Both the position numbers and the translations under genes were made by a program. Below are positions 13,330 through 25,742 of a stretch of DNA of 64,000 nt, piece after piece. The notes beneath the pieces are model-generated. The model was not told where the DNA came from, made no database searches, and worked only from the letters and a program-made list of their open reading frames with translations. The DNA comes from Pelodera strongyloides (lineage: Eukaryota; Nematoda; Chromadorea; Rhabditida; Rhabditidae). The stretch covers positions 16,454 through 80,453 of the forward strand of contig JAANDG010000645.1 of the NCBI GenBank assembly GCA_036852015.1, given 5' to 3'. Each line of letters opens with the position of its first letter. Positions within the stretch are counted from its first letter, which is position 1.

Positions 13330-16300
13330 ATGTCACTGGACGAGGCTGAACCCAGTACTTCTTCAACGAACATCTACTGTGGGAATCAAACTTTCACAAA
13401 GGAGAGACGGTAGTTTATCGATTTGCTTTTGATTAGGTCTAAGAGTCTGGAGTCTGAGTTGAAATCTATACAGCTACCCGTATTCACAACAACAAGTTCG
13501 TGTTCGTACTATACTTATACCCCTTCGGTTTCCATACACGCTTTCTTGTCTGGTTTCTCGTCAACTGGAGTACGAATGTGTTATCTATATTGTGATGTAG
13601 ACCATATTGTCTTATAATTTACTAAATAAGATAATTCAGTAACTTGCAGGTCACTTGTTTTGGATGGGAATCGGATACATCGGTTGTCTACCGCTGGGCA
13701 GACTTTCAGGGATTTGCAAGAGGTAAGTTAATTGTGGACAAACATTTGACATTTATGTTGATCTAACTGTGATGTAAATAATAAGAATTTTGAGGCTCTA
13801 TTTTACAATAGGCGGCCTTAGGTGTTTAGGCGGTCTTATTTGAACTTATAGGCGGCCTTTACTTATAGGCGGCCTTATTTAAAATAATAGGCGGCCTTAA
13901 CGAATGGGCGGCCTTATTTTTAAACAGGCGGCCTTAGCCAAAAATGTTAATTTTCGTTGATTTTTCTTGCTTTTGCTATTTCATTATACTTTGTGTAAAT
14001 TGCTGGTTTTTAATCACACTGTAGCTGCATGATTCCCAATGAGATCAATATCATACTCAAAATTTATTTCACATTGAAAAGAAATAGCTGAGCATGTGAT
14101 TGTGATGTAATAAAGAACACCGATTAACGATAGGGGGAGCTAAACAGGGTATGATTTACTAATTTCGGAGAGCAATTTGTTCATCAGCTTACTAGGGCCG
14201 CCATGAGAACGCCGAAACATGTATTGATGCATGTAAGTTGGCATTAGCTCATTGGTACTGCCTCTTAAATGTCTTAGAGAACCTTTCAGCGCACCCCAAG
14301 TGGCTTCAGTTGGTTGTGTGTGGACTACCGGGTCAGTGGGATCAACAAAATTGATCTTAGTATAGGATTCAACTTATACAGCTTAGACCTTAGATACTAA
14401 GTTTTAGTCAATATTCACTTTTCATTGATTTTTTTTTCTCACATCATTTCATATTTTATAGTAGAACTTCTTCACTTAAAGTTTGTTTTCATTATGGTTG
14501 ACCCACCTATGCTGGTATTGGTTAACAATATTAATCAAACCTCCATAAGCGGTTCATCCTTCACTCACAGACTCACACAATGAAGGGCTTCACGTTCTGA
14601 TGTATTAATGGGAGCAAAGTGGCCGCGTCCCTTCTGGCCCTAGCAAGTTCGGACATAGCTACTTTATTAGTGCCGCGCTCAATCATACCGAGAATCCACT
14701 GTCCTCCTCTGTTTAAGTTCCTCCATTTGTTATGCTTGAGTGAAACAGGGGGAAACCCAAAAAAAAAGGCACAAAAAATGATAAAACAGAAAAAAATAAG
14801 GCCGCCTAATCGTTAAGGCCGTCTATTATACTAAGGCCGCCTAATCGTTAAGGCCGCCTGTTTAAGACCGCCTATTAATAAGGCCGCCTAAAAGTTCAAA
14901 TAAGGCCGCCTATTAGTAAAGGCCGCCTAAAAAACGTTAAGGCCGCCTATTGTAAAATAGAGCCGAATTTCACTTATGTTGTTGCTGATAAGCATCGGGT
15001 GTGATAGAGTCAGAATTCCATAATGTTGCACACCTGCCGCACCTCTTTGAAACAGTGCACCATGTTTTCGCCGCACAGCAACCGCTCAGTTTCATCAGTA
15101 AGATGAATGTGTTTCGTCTGCAATTTTTATGTTGTTTAGATTGTTGCAAGGGGAAGCGAGCTCGAATCTTTGGGTATATTTCTTCCTTCGTCTCGGACGC
15201 TCACCCGTCTGGACTTGTCAAGAAATCGCTTGACAAATGTGACGGAAATAGCACAGTTTCGGAATCTTATCGATCTGAATCTCTCACATAATCTTATCGA
15301 GGTTAGTTCTTGTTCATCTGATGAGGCCTTCCTATGGTACAATGGTACATCTAGGGTACTATTGAATGAAATAAAATATGTGACTTGCGTCGCACTTGGG
15401 AACACATTCATTCATAATGTTTCAATTGGTGCATATCGGTTTCAATAGAAAGCTAAGATGGTGGTTGTGTATATGATAAACAGTTATTCGTTTGTTCTAC
15501 ATACGCATATCTATCTCGTGTTCTAATTTATATTTTTCATATCATTTAATGTTCAGTTCTTCCCCTCGTTCTCTAATGATCGACTAAGGAATGTAAACCT
15601 TTCGCACAATGAGCTGACGGATATTCCTGATATGCACAAGTTGATGGGATTGCAATCACTTGACCTATCACACAATCGAATTTCTTCACTAAATGAAGCG
15701 ACAAAGTGCCTCCCGGAACAGATTAAGGTATGTGGGTTTGTCTTGCTTTTATTGCACGTTATTGTACTATGCGGGTGGGGTAAACTGGGCGTCCAAATGG
15801 GGTACTCTTCTTATAGGCACTTATTAAACGTAGGGCAATGCATGACCACATCTGAGTACAGCCCTGAGAGAGAATACTATCAATGAGAGATAGTATGAAT
15901 GATCCGTACACCCAACTGCCACATGGCACTGCTAGTTTTTACGTGGTGCATTGTTTTTGTGAACGTCAAACAGACAATGAATTGGTTCATCGCCGTTCAT
16001 GTTATTCTCCAACGTTGTACCATACATTTTATTCCAGGAACTGTTTCTCTCGTCTAATTCAATCGATGATCTCTGTCAGTTTTCACTTCTCTCTTTTCTA
16101 CAACTGACTACTATATCGGTGGAGGGAAACCCGTGCCTTGATGATATGTTAGTTTACACATTTCTTTATTTGAATAGTGATTTTGTCTGATATTAACATT
16201 GTAGTGTGTCAGAAAGTAGCAAGATCAGATGGCATTCCATTTTTGACTTTGATGTTCACAAATTTTGTCACCATGAACAAAGTTCTGTTATGGACATCCA

Positions 16301-19300
16301 ACCTCCGTTCCTTCTAATTCACCTTTAGTTATGTTTAGTGATTTCGACTACCGTCCCTACCTCTTCTGTGCTCTATGTGGAGAGTTTAGCGGACGTTTCC
16401 GGGTTATTGATGGACAAGAATTGACGGATGATGAGAAGATTAAAGGTTAGTTTTGTGTTTTGTAAATGAATAATTTAATGTGTGCTTGGTCTCAGTGTCT
16501 GTTTTACTGATGCTTTTTGGTTAAATGATACGTAAATACGTGAAGAATTACCTTTGTTCGATGCCCCAGAATTTCCTCTTACCTTTATACATGCCCCTTG
16601 TTATCGTTTTGCAGTCTTAATTGTATTTATTTTTTAGTTATGTATGTTTATGTGCGCATCTTTATGATGTAATAAACAATAATAATAATTATTATGAATG
16701 GGTAATTTTAGGTGAATGGATGTACGTACAAGGGAAGGGCAGAAAGTTTCCACCCGGAGAACAGAGCGCCCTAATTTCATATTTGAAGCGAGAATGTCCC
16801 ACAGTACAATCGCCGTTCAGATCAAAGCAAGAACGAGTGCTACACAAGGTTCTTTCTTTTATAGAGCGGGAGTTTTTTGCATTGTTAGCATGCTATATGT
16901 TACATTTTTTTTGAGATCGCGGTATTGGTTCAATAACTCCGTCATCACCATCACACTCGGTGAATCGTGTAAATAAGTGCACTGAGTGAAACATGTCGAT
17001 TTGTCGATACTACGTAGAACTTGCTTGTTCTTTTTGCTAGTGTCTTAATTACCAACTTTCTGATTGCTAACTAAGTCACTAGAAATGAGAACTTCTTCTG
17101 CTACTCTCGGTATTTCACAGTTTCTTGGATTTTGTTGAGGTTCTCGAGAAACGCCGTGAGTACTGTAGAAAGGAGGAGGAAGACACCGAAGGAGATGAAC
17201 TCTCGATTCACAGTCCTTACATGCAATGGAATAGGAGGTAAACTTCTGTGACCCGTTGGCTTTTCTATTTTTATCATGTTTGGTAAATAAGAAAGGTTAC
17301 TGTATTTCTTGTGAATGAAGTCACAACAAGACGTTTTAAACTCATGTTGGGTATGTGACAGGTGTTACTGTATTCCTTGTGAATTAAATGAAACCACGTC
17401 AGTGCTAATTTTCCAGACGTGAAAAGGAAAACTCGAATCCTCTGGATACAGAATCGTCGTGTAACCGAACTCCGCCGTCTACTTTTAGGACAAGGTGGGT
17501 ATTCTAAGGTACTCTAATTGACTCTAATGGGCATAAAGTAGCCCCGTTGGCATGTTCCTTGTACATTTTTCTTCGTGGATGTTCCCCCATGAAGGGTGTA
17601 TTATGTACTTATTGACTCTAGAGTAAAAAATAAGTTGAGGTGGCAATTTCGATTATGTAACCTTCATTTTCAGCTCAAGCATTCCTTTACTAGAAACGCA
17701 ATTACTGTCCGGAAGCTGTGAGTCTGTGACGTCGAATAGTACTGTGGTCCTTTCGCGCAGATCTCCACTCCGAAGGTTAGTTAAACTTTTAGACTGGGAC
17801 TTTGGAACATATTTAGTATATGTTTGTTTGCAGTGGGTAATACTGTTTTGTTCTGAAGTTTGTGAGTGGCATGTTTCACCGATTCATTATATGCAACTGT
17901 TGGTTTGTCAGCACAATCAGGAAGAGGAAGTTTGTGCCGCATGTTTACAATGCAAAAACAAAGATACTCGGAAGGCGAAGTCGAGATGAGATGTGGTTGT
18001 GAAATTGTCACATCGTATATAAGAGTTTGAAGCAAGGTTTCCATATTGACACATGCTCAGATGCGTAGGAACCGAGTTTGCGCTCTCTTATTTATAATCT
18101 GAATAAGAGCAATAAACTATTGTTGTGACGTGAATGGGCTCTCGAGGAGAGGTACAAGATATTTTGCCTTCCGAGTATCTTTGTTTCTGCACGTAAGTAT
18201 GCGGTTGCGATTGTGCTGGCAACGAACAGTTGCATATAATGAATCGGTGAAACATGCTGCTGAGTATATCAAACAATGCAGGAGCAGTAGCGAATTATTT
18301 GCTTGAGTTTTTGATGAATATTTTGTCAGACTTCCCCGTGTTTCTTCATTAAAGTAACTGTGTTTAGTGTATCGACTGCGAGTACCATTCAAACATTGGC
18401 CGAACCGATATCGTTTATGGGAATGGGAATGAAAGGAGAAGGAATTTGTGTGACTCCTATTGGAAGGAATGATAGAAGGAGTGTGAACGAGGAGAGAACT
18501 CCTTCACAGGTTGATATAATGAGGAGTGGATCAGAAGGCAGGAGAGTCTTTCATCAACACTCGCACTCCAAACTCCCTCTGACCAAACCCAGAGCTTCAC
18601 GAGTAGTGGCGATTAAGAAACCAGCAATTTCAACAAGTGAGTTGTGTTTCTTATCATTGAGTACATGTGCCATGTGTGTATCGTAGAGCTAGACCGTGTA
18701 TTTGAAGAACAGGATCCAAATAGGGGTCATCTTAGGTGTTACTGTCCAGTTCGCATCATCAGTTGTTTATCGTAAGCATAGTTGAGTTGAGTGCAGTGAT
18801 TCAGTTCTCTTCTAACGATGATAAAGACCTTAAAGGGATAGGTTCATCTCAAATCACCCCTCGTTTTGTTGTTTTGCTAATAGCACAAATATCATTCACA
18901 ATGAAAATTAAACAATTCACCGAACAATACACTTCGCAGAAGGAGCTTCCTTTATTGGAAAATAGTTGATATGAAGCCAGAATCCAAACGCAAAAACTAG
19001 TACCATACACAGATCGCGCTGGCCAATGGTAATTAGCCAAAAGGGAATTAAATAATGAACTGCGAGTGTATTTTTTACATTGGCTATTTGCCATTGGCCC
19101 GCGCGATCTGTGTACGGTATTAGTTTTTGCGTTTAGATTCTTTCTTCATATCAACTATTTTCGAATAAAGGAAGCTTCTTCTGCGAAGCGTATTGTTCTG
19201 TGAATTATTTAATTTTTATTGTGAATGATATTTGTGCCATTAGCAATAAAAACAATAAAAAGAGGGGTGATTTGAGATGAACCTATCCCTTTAAGTTACG

Positions 19301-21213
19301 AATCTTACGATAAAGGTGGATTTAATAATTTTACGTCTATTTACATCATGCAGATGGTGCTTCGACTCCTGTGATTGAAGCAACTAGATCAGTGAATGTG
19401 AGGGAAGAAAGAATTGTGGAGATTACTTCGAGTAAGGATGAGAGTGAAGAGTGGAGAGAGAAGCAAAGGACACCGGAATCTAGATCCACGAACAATATCA
19501 GTGTGATGGCACGTGATAAACAGGTATCTTATTACCCGACCGTCAAGGTTTTATATGGTTTATTCCTAATGACAAGGGCTGAATACAAGTAAATCGGAAG
19601 TCGTACAGTAATCTAAAAACAATACAGTAATAGAATACAATACAGTAATCGAGAAACTAATTTCAATGGAAAACGAAGATAGAAGCTCAGTCATGTATGT
19701 GCAGTCATGAATCATTGTAGCAAGCGATTCTTTTAGCCGCGGTATCTGTATTTGAGAAGTAATGTTGAATGTTTTAGTATGAAGATACCGAAGGATTGAT
19801 GGATCGAGTCGGTTCACTGGAAAGTGCACTTTCTGAACTTGTAATTCAGAACAGAAATCTGACACAATTAAACGAACAACTCACCGAGACACTTGTTGAA
19901 ATGCACCACAGCTTTCAGGTATTTAATTTGCTTGCCTTTTTTTTGTTGCTTTGTAGAGTGGAGTTCAATAAATATGTGCCACTGTACTGTGGTAGTGTGG
20001 TTTAGCTTTTTTCTGAAACATCTTGTTGTTTTTTTAAACCAGTTTTGGCGTTTCGATGGACGATCACGTAAACTGTGCGTAACTGCAGATGCCCTGTTTA
20101 GTTTATATATAATGTTACCGGTAGTTTCACTCAAATATTTAGTTGTTCAATTTTCTTCCGGCGGTCTGCCACAATCCTAAGCCTAGTCGAACCGTTGTTA
20201 GCAGTTTGCACCGCATCACGCCTAACATTGGACAAATATTATTTTTTGTTATTTTCAGGAGAAAATTAATGCCTTGCAATGTTCTCTGGAAAAGGCGATC
20301 AACAAAGATGTGTCCCCAATGCCGACTCCCGATTGTCTGGTTGCAATGCCCACTGAACAGGGCACTGTGAGGCTCAAGTGGATACTACCACAGGTTAAAG
20401 GTATAAATTTTATGCAAATCTTTATTTGAAACCATAAAGTGAATACAATCATAAGTAAAGCCAAAGTAGTATGTAAAGAGAATGGATATTATAGGCTGGT
20501 CCCTAATATAGGAGGATCCGTTACTTGTGTTAGCTTTATCTAGCTTTCTTTGCGCTTCTTTTAAATTTCGACAACAACAATAACATGTATAAAAGAATAG
20601 GTTGGTCAATAGAAAACTCAGTGTTTCTGATTACCTATGTATTGAAAGGGAAGTTACAAGGAATCAGTATCCTTATTCCTTGAGATCCAAAAGTGTGTTT
20701 CACTTCAAAAAACCAACAGAAAACAAAACTGTGGGCTGCGCATAGTAGCATCTTACATGTCCCAAACCCCCTCGTATCACTGTGGAAAGTGATAACAGTT
20801 GTTGAGTCCCAAATTGCTTGGATATTCACGGTCCTGTCATGACTAGGGTAACGGATGTTTTCTGTTAAGTAAGGGTATCGTATCTTTTCTGTAATTTCGT
20901 AGGATACTAGTTTACATGTTATTCCCTTTAGGCTATAGTTAGACATGTCCTCTCTCTCATTTTTGCTGTACTGTACTCTTATATTATTTCCCGTTTAGGC
21001 TACCGTATCTTCGTGGATGGGAGTTGTGTGGGTGAAGTGCGGGGGATGGGAGGGGAGGCCCTGGTAACCGATCTCGATCCTGGCACTCATACCCTCCAAC
21101 TGGCCGCCGTTGGACTCGATGGAAGACTTAGTGAGAAGAGTAGGGAATGCCAAGTGAATGTCAATGAGAGTGAGGGGACTACCCAGAATACTGTAGAAAA
21201 TGGTGCACAGTGA
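13330..21213 (+). CDS. CEP97-like leucine-rich repeat protein with C-terminal FN3-like domain
   Basis: CEP97 pairs with CP110 at centriole ends and restrains ciliogenesis in animals. Exons: 13330-13409, 13437-13499, 13650-13722, 15140-15301, 15557-15727, 16038-16147, 16339-16445, 16712-16848, 17140-17237, 17417-17494, 17674-17775, 18368-18636, 19354-19523, 19778-19918, 20259-20400, 20999-21213 (about 705 residues). LRRs span about 49-220 (LDLSRNRLTNV, LNLSHNLIE, LDLSHNRISSL). The CEP97 signature follows: DFDYRPY at 221-227 and EWMYVQGKGRKFPPGEQ near 257-273. Then comes a low-complexity Ser/Arg-rich region, a coiled coil (about 541-600) and a beta-sandwich-like end (GTVRLKW, GYRIFVDG). ATG follows an acceptor directly. 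Weak points: the first two exons imply a 27-nt intron, the second donor is poor, and the exon at 17140 needs a TTGAG acceptor. Confidence 0.75.
13794..14964. mobile_element. non-autonomous DNA transposon with inverted arrays of an 11-bp motif
   Basis: Terminal inverted repeats GGCTCTATTTTACAATAGGC and complement bound 1,171 bp inside an intron of the CEP97-like gene (13723-15139). The left end holds seven spaced copies of AGGCGGCCTTA or one-base variants (13813-13935); the right end holds nine copies of the complement (14799-14951). Flanks start GAATTTTGA and GAATTTCAC, a possible decayed 9-bp target duplication. No transposase frame is visible. Arrays of subterminal motifs in opposite orientation are typical of transposase-binding sites; the superfamily is not assigned. 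Confidence 0.85.
17870..18256. mobile_element. intronic foldback element
   Basis: CATGTTTCACCGATTCATTA at 17870 is repeated in inverted orientation at the right end (18256 backwards). Further inner blocks also pair, for example GCACAATC with GATTGTGC and AAAGATACTCGGAAGGC with its complement. The element fills most of the CEP97-like gene intron 17776-18367. It has no coding capacity. Confidence 0.8.
18830..19294. mobile_element. TTAA-ended foldback element, long arms
   Basis: TTAAAGGGATAGGTTCATCT at the left and AGATGAACCTATCCCTTTAA at the right, with arms of roughly 200 bp that pair almost throughout (for example CACAGATCGCGC with its complement). It lies in the intron 18637-19353 of the CEP97-like gene. 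It shares the TTAAAG start with other elements here. Confidence 0.85.
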
Positions 21214-21984
21214 GAAGTTGGCAAGCTGCCAAGGTGTACATGAACTCAAAGCAATTAGGAGGTTAGAGGTAGCTTCGTGGTCGTACTGTATCTCGTATTT
21301 TGATTGTTGTCCCTTGATTCTACGATTTTGAGATCCTGAATCATTGTTCATTAGCTTCTCTTGCCATTTTTCGATTTTCTTTTGATTGTTGCTCCTTGAT
21401 ATTTATCACTCTTGCTATTTTTCTATGGTGCTCCTTGGGATTATTGTATTTTGATAGCAACCAACGATAATGTTAGCCGATACTTTATTATGCAGCTTTC
21501 CGGTATCGTAGTTGGGAGTAGTATACTGTATGTAATCTGTGTATATACACTTTGTCTGATGTTCGCTCTTTAAAGTGCTAATCCAAACATAGTTCTCCTG
21601 TGATTGACCATCTTTATCATTGTTAAACACTGCCCTCCAATGCTTATCTTTCTTTCGTCTCCAAACACTGCTTAGGATGCTAATGGTTTTCCTATTCTCT
21701 CTAGGAATGTTTCGTAACTCGGAACCTACGTTTTCATTAATTTATTTTAGCGTACTAACCGTCAAACTGTTTTTGATCTTCTTTTTATTATTTTTGTAAT
21801 TCCCCGGTTTGTATTTTATTTGTGATTTGAAATTCAGCTCTCACTCATGATCTTTTATTTTTTATAAATAGCGATATCTCACTTGCCATCTCACTTACCT
21901 GTTATTTGTCACTTACACTTGTGAATACGTGTTTGATATTTGTGAATAAATGTAGTAAAGCTAGTTGGTTGTCTTACATCCTTA

Positions 21985-22281
21985 CTATGATTTTCTTGCG
22001 CGATTTTGAGTTTCCGAGTAGTTGCGCATTAGGCCCGGAGTTTCCACAGCGGTCATCGGAGCGGGTGGTTTGATCTTGACGAGCCAACCGCGTTCTTTGG
22101 CGCGCGCACTTTTTACGCCGTAGGTGCGCTGCGCAAGCGCGTGTGCCGTCAGCGTTTTAGTTAGTGTGCTGTTGGCACGTTTCCATAAATAAGCTCGCCG
22201 CATGTAATTAAATGTTTCTAGAATGTTAGACCATTGCTGCTTTCTTCTTATCACTTGTGAAGGGTCAGCTTGCCTTATCAA
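21985..22281 (-). other. GC-rich open frame of 98 codons, status unknown
   Basis: A 98-residue frame on the minus strand, rich in Arg, Lys and Ala, in a locally GC-rich island within AT-rich intergenic DNA between the CEP97-like gene and the secreted-protein gene. I recognise no domain. It could be a fragment of a repeat-encoded frame or chance openness of GC-rich sequence. No splice context supports a larger gene. Confidence 0.25.
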
Positions 22282-22680
22282 AAGCTCGGTCTATGTTATT
22301 AAGTGCCCTTTTTCAACTAACACACACTAGTACCTAATGGGCTCCGGTCTTGATTTATGAAGAGTTTTGATTTTGGTTTATAATGAGACTGAGGTCGGAA
22401 TTCAGAGCTTTCGATTTATAAGTCGGAGAGTTGTAGATGTTCTGTTCTGAGGTCTTAAAGTGTAGATTTTTTGTAGACGTGGTTTTCAAACGTATTCTAA
22501 AAAAGTGCACGCCCATGTATTATATGCAAATTTTGTGGTATTCAATGCCTTTTCAGCACAGAATGGAACATAATCTGCATAGTAGTTTTAAGTCTCTACA
22601 TAGCTTTCTGTTGTGTTTCTTTCGAAAACACTCGCAATTATTGTTCCTAGCTTGCCTTCAACTGTTTTATTTCAGGTAAA

Positions 22681-24918
22681 ATGCGCACCTTTTCAAGTTT
22701 ATCGCTTCTGTTGTTCATGTCAATAATTGCAATGTAAGTTGTTTTCTGGTAGGTTGTAAGTAGCTTGCACAACAAGATTTTCGTCAAGCGAAACTTAAAA
22801 TTTTTTATTGTGGCGATTCTTTATTAAGCTTATTACTGCGGATTTTTTACACCGCAAAAAACGCCGCTCCTATTTCGCCGCGTGCCCAGTTTTTTCTTCG
22901 CGCAGTTTTCGCTAAGCAGGGCAAAGCTGATGAACAAGAGACATTTTTGCTCCTGATCCTCGCCGCGCACCATTCAAGGTTTCGCACTGAGACAAGCAGA
23001 TGAAAAAAAAATCATCGAAAGTGTTGTAGATGGTGAAATTAATCATATTTTTTGATTCAATGTTAATCACAGTTATTTCTTTCAGAAAGTTGGTGAATCG
23101 CTATGAATACACAGAAAATGATGAAAATGGAAATGTTATAATGAATTGTGAATGTTGGGATAAGAAACGGTTGGTTTATTTTTTTGTTTTGATACTGTAG
23201 TTAGATTACCGTAATTACTTGAATCTTAACCTAAGAACGTTGAATCTTAACCGAAGCTTTATATCTATCTCCACATTGTCACATTGTTTTCATTTTTGTC
23301 TATCTACAGACTGCTCGCTCCATGGAATGATCTGGGAATTCACAAATCAAATACGCGTCATTATCTGACAATCCGTAAGAATTTACTCGGTGACATGTGC
23401 GAGTGCGAGCAGGTCGAACAGGTCGAGCAGGAGAAGGAGGTTAGATTTTTCTTATTTATTTCCCTTATGTATTAGTTGGAGGAGTTTCTTCTTTAGATCG
23501 GAAACTTAATTCCATTTACTAACCATGATAACTGCTCGAATAGTGTAATGTAAGTGCTCATGTTAAACAACTCAAACAATCATATTCAACATTTCAACAT
23601 TTATTAGCATAAGCACACACCCATATGGGTGGAAATCAATAGAAGTACCAATACACTGTTATAATGTTTATAAATATTTCCCATAATGTAGTTCTTGTCC
23701 GTTTAGGTGAACTTCCAAGGAAACGACGTTACAGACGAGAGCTCGTAAGTCATGCGATTTTGTTGTATGCAGAGTTTGTTTCCGGATTCGTTTACTAGTA
23801 ACTTGTAGTTCCATTGTACGACATTATACGGGCTATTGTACACCACACCGCATGCATAGCCGCATGATGCATAGACACCGCATGTCAAATACCGCACGGA
23901 AGCCACTCTCCCTTGTTATTTTGCCCTGATATAATTATTTATTAAGGGAGTTAAATTCCGACGAATTAGCCTATATCAGAAGAAAATCACTTCGAAGAGT
24001 TAGAAGGGCGGGGAAGAAGACTCCATGGGAAGCCACATCATACGAAGATGAAGAGACAAAGATTAAGAGTGAGTATATTTGTTTATTTACTGAGGCAGTG
24101 TCCCTGGAAAATGAGATTAGGTCTTCAGTTTCATAAACATTTTTGTTTACCGGTTTGGAAAACTGTATCTTTGTGTCTGTCGGCCTCGGTGTATTACTCG
24201 GTATGACCTTATAGTCGTGTCTATACTATCTTAATGTTTTTTTCTAGAGAAGAGTAAAGTTGTGAAGAGTCCTCCAAAACCCAAGCCATCTCATGCTCCC
24301 GCAAAAGAGAATTCTGGAAAAGCTAAGAAGGTGAAGAATATATTTATTAGCAAAATAGTCTGAGCCAACCCACCTCCGTATTTTTGTTCACAGGGGCGCA
24401 TTCGAGATGGACAAATTCTGGAAAAGAAAAGAAAAAAGGTGGTTCGAAATGGTCCAGGTAATGCATAAAAATGCAAATGATCGATTGATTTTATTTTCAG
24501 CTACGGTATATCGCAATTTTCGGCAATTATTTTGCATTTATTGTTTTTATTGCGGTGTCCATCCGGAACCACTTTTTTCTTTTCTTTCCGGAAATTGCCC
24601 ATCTCGAATGCGCCTTTACGCAAGTGGAACGAGATTGTGCGCATTAGTCACACCACATATGGCACAGGACACCATTTCCTTGGAGTCAGGGTTTAGACAG
24701 GAAGACCGTGGGTTACCAAAGTATTTAAGATGGAGGATAAACTGGATGCCAACCTGGATGATCTATTCGGAGATGGGGGATCTGATGTGACCACGGCCAA
24801 GCCGAAGACAAAGATCAGCAAAAAGAAGAAGACGAAGAGCAAGAAACCACCGACGAAGAGACACATCAGAGGGAACAGACATCACCACGGACATGGACAT
24901 ACACACAACGATCAATAA
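22681..24918 (+). CDS. unrecognised secreted, basic protein
   Basis: Family not recognised. Exons 22681-22733, 23086-23169, 23310-23439, 23497-23544, 23707-23744, 23947-24068, 24248-24330, 24394-24457 and 24701-24918 join in phase to 279 residues. The start has a clear signal peptide (MRTFSSLSLLLFMSIIAI) and ATG lies four bases after a TTTCAG acceptor. The N-terminal third has paired cysteines (NCECW, MCECE). A dibasic run RRVRRAGKK could be a proprotein-convertase site. The C-terminal half is Lys-rich (ISKKKKTKSKKPP) and ends in a His-rich tail (RHHHGHGHTHND). The fourth exon needs donor GTAATG; the stronger GTAAGT four bases on would bring a stop. Extracellular location is inferred from the signal peptide alone. 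Confidence 0.72.
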
Positions 24919-25742
24919 GTGGATAATTGCTTAGTATCAATCAATAAGTAGATAATTATAGACTTATTGATACACTCTGACAATCAACAAGTCTATAATT
25001 GCGCAGTATTAATCAATTATCAATAAGCTGATAGTTGCAGAATGGGATAATTGTTAAACCATATCTTCTAACTTCTGCGTCCACATTTTAATTATTCCCT
25101 CACCGCGACTCCCCATTCATTGGAACTGCACTTATCAATACAATGTTTATCTGACAATGACAAACAACTCCTATAATTATTTTTCATTTCCTTTTTATTT
25201 TTGAACATTTTTTGTTGTGCCTCCACAAATTGTACATACTGTAGCGAGTTCACGTGCAATGGTAATGCTGTCGCTGTCGATGTAGCGAAGCTATGGTCAG
25301 TCGGCCTATGAGAATGCGTAGTGTACGGAAAAGTCGTACTCAGATAATTTTCTCATAAGCCAGCCCCTGTATTTTTTTCGTTTATCGATTTGGCAGTTGT
25401 TAGGAAATCGCCCTATTCCTACGAAAGTATGGTTAATTTTCGGCAATTATTTGTTTTATTATGACCACGTTGGAAATCTCAAAGCAATAAGATAATCGTC
25501 GCTGACTCTCAAATTTGTGCTCTTTTTCAGAATTAAAAATGTTGAAGTTTTTTAAATATATATCCAGTAAATAAAATTTTTGTAAAAAAAACTATTTAAT
25601 TTTGTTATAGATTTACTCTTTTCGATTTGTGCCAAGACAAGAGACTTGCATACGATTACGAACTAAGCGGTGGAAAGTGCAGGTGTATTGTGCACATGCT
25701 TCAGACTTCAGACACTGTTCTTTTATTAACAATTTAGGGCGC
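24919..25742. other. 3' flank of secreted-protein gene
   Basis: AT-rich sequence with several short copies of ATCAATAAGT and TATCAATAAG near 24911-25030. No exons or RNA genes seen before the satellite begins. Confidence 0.5.
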
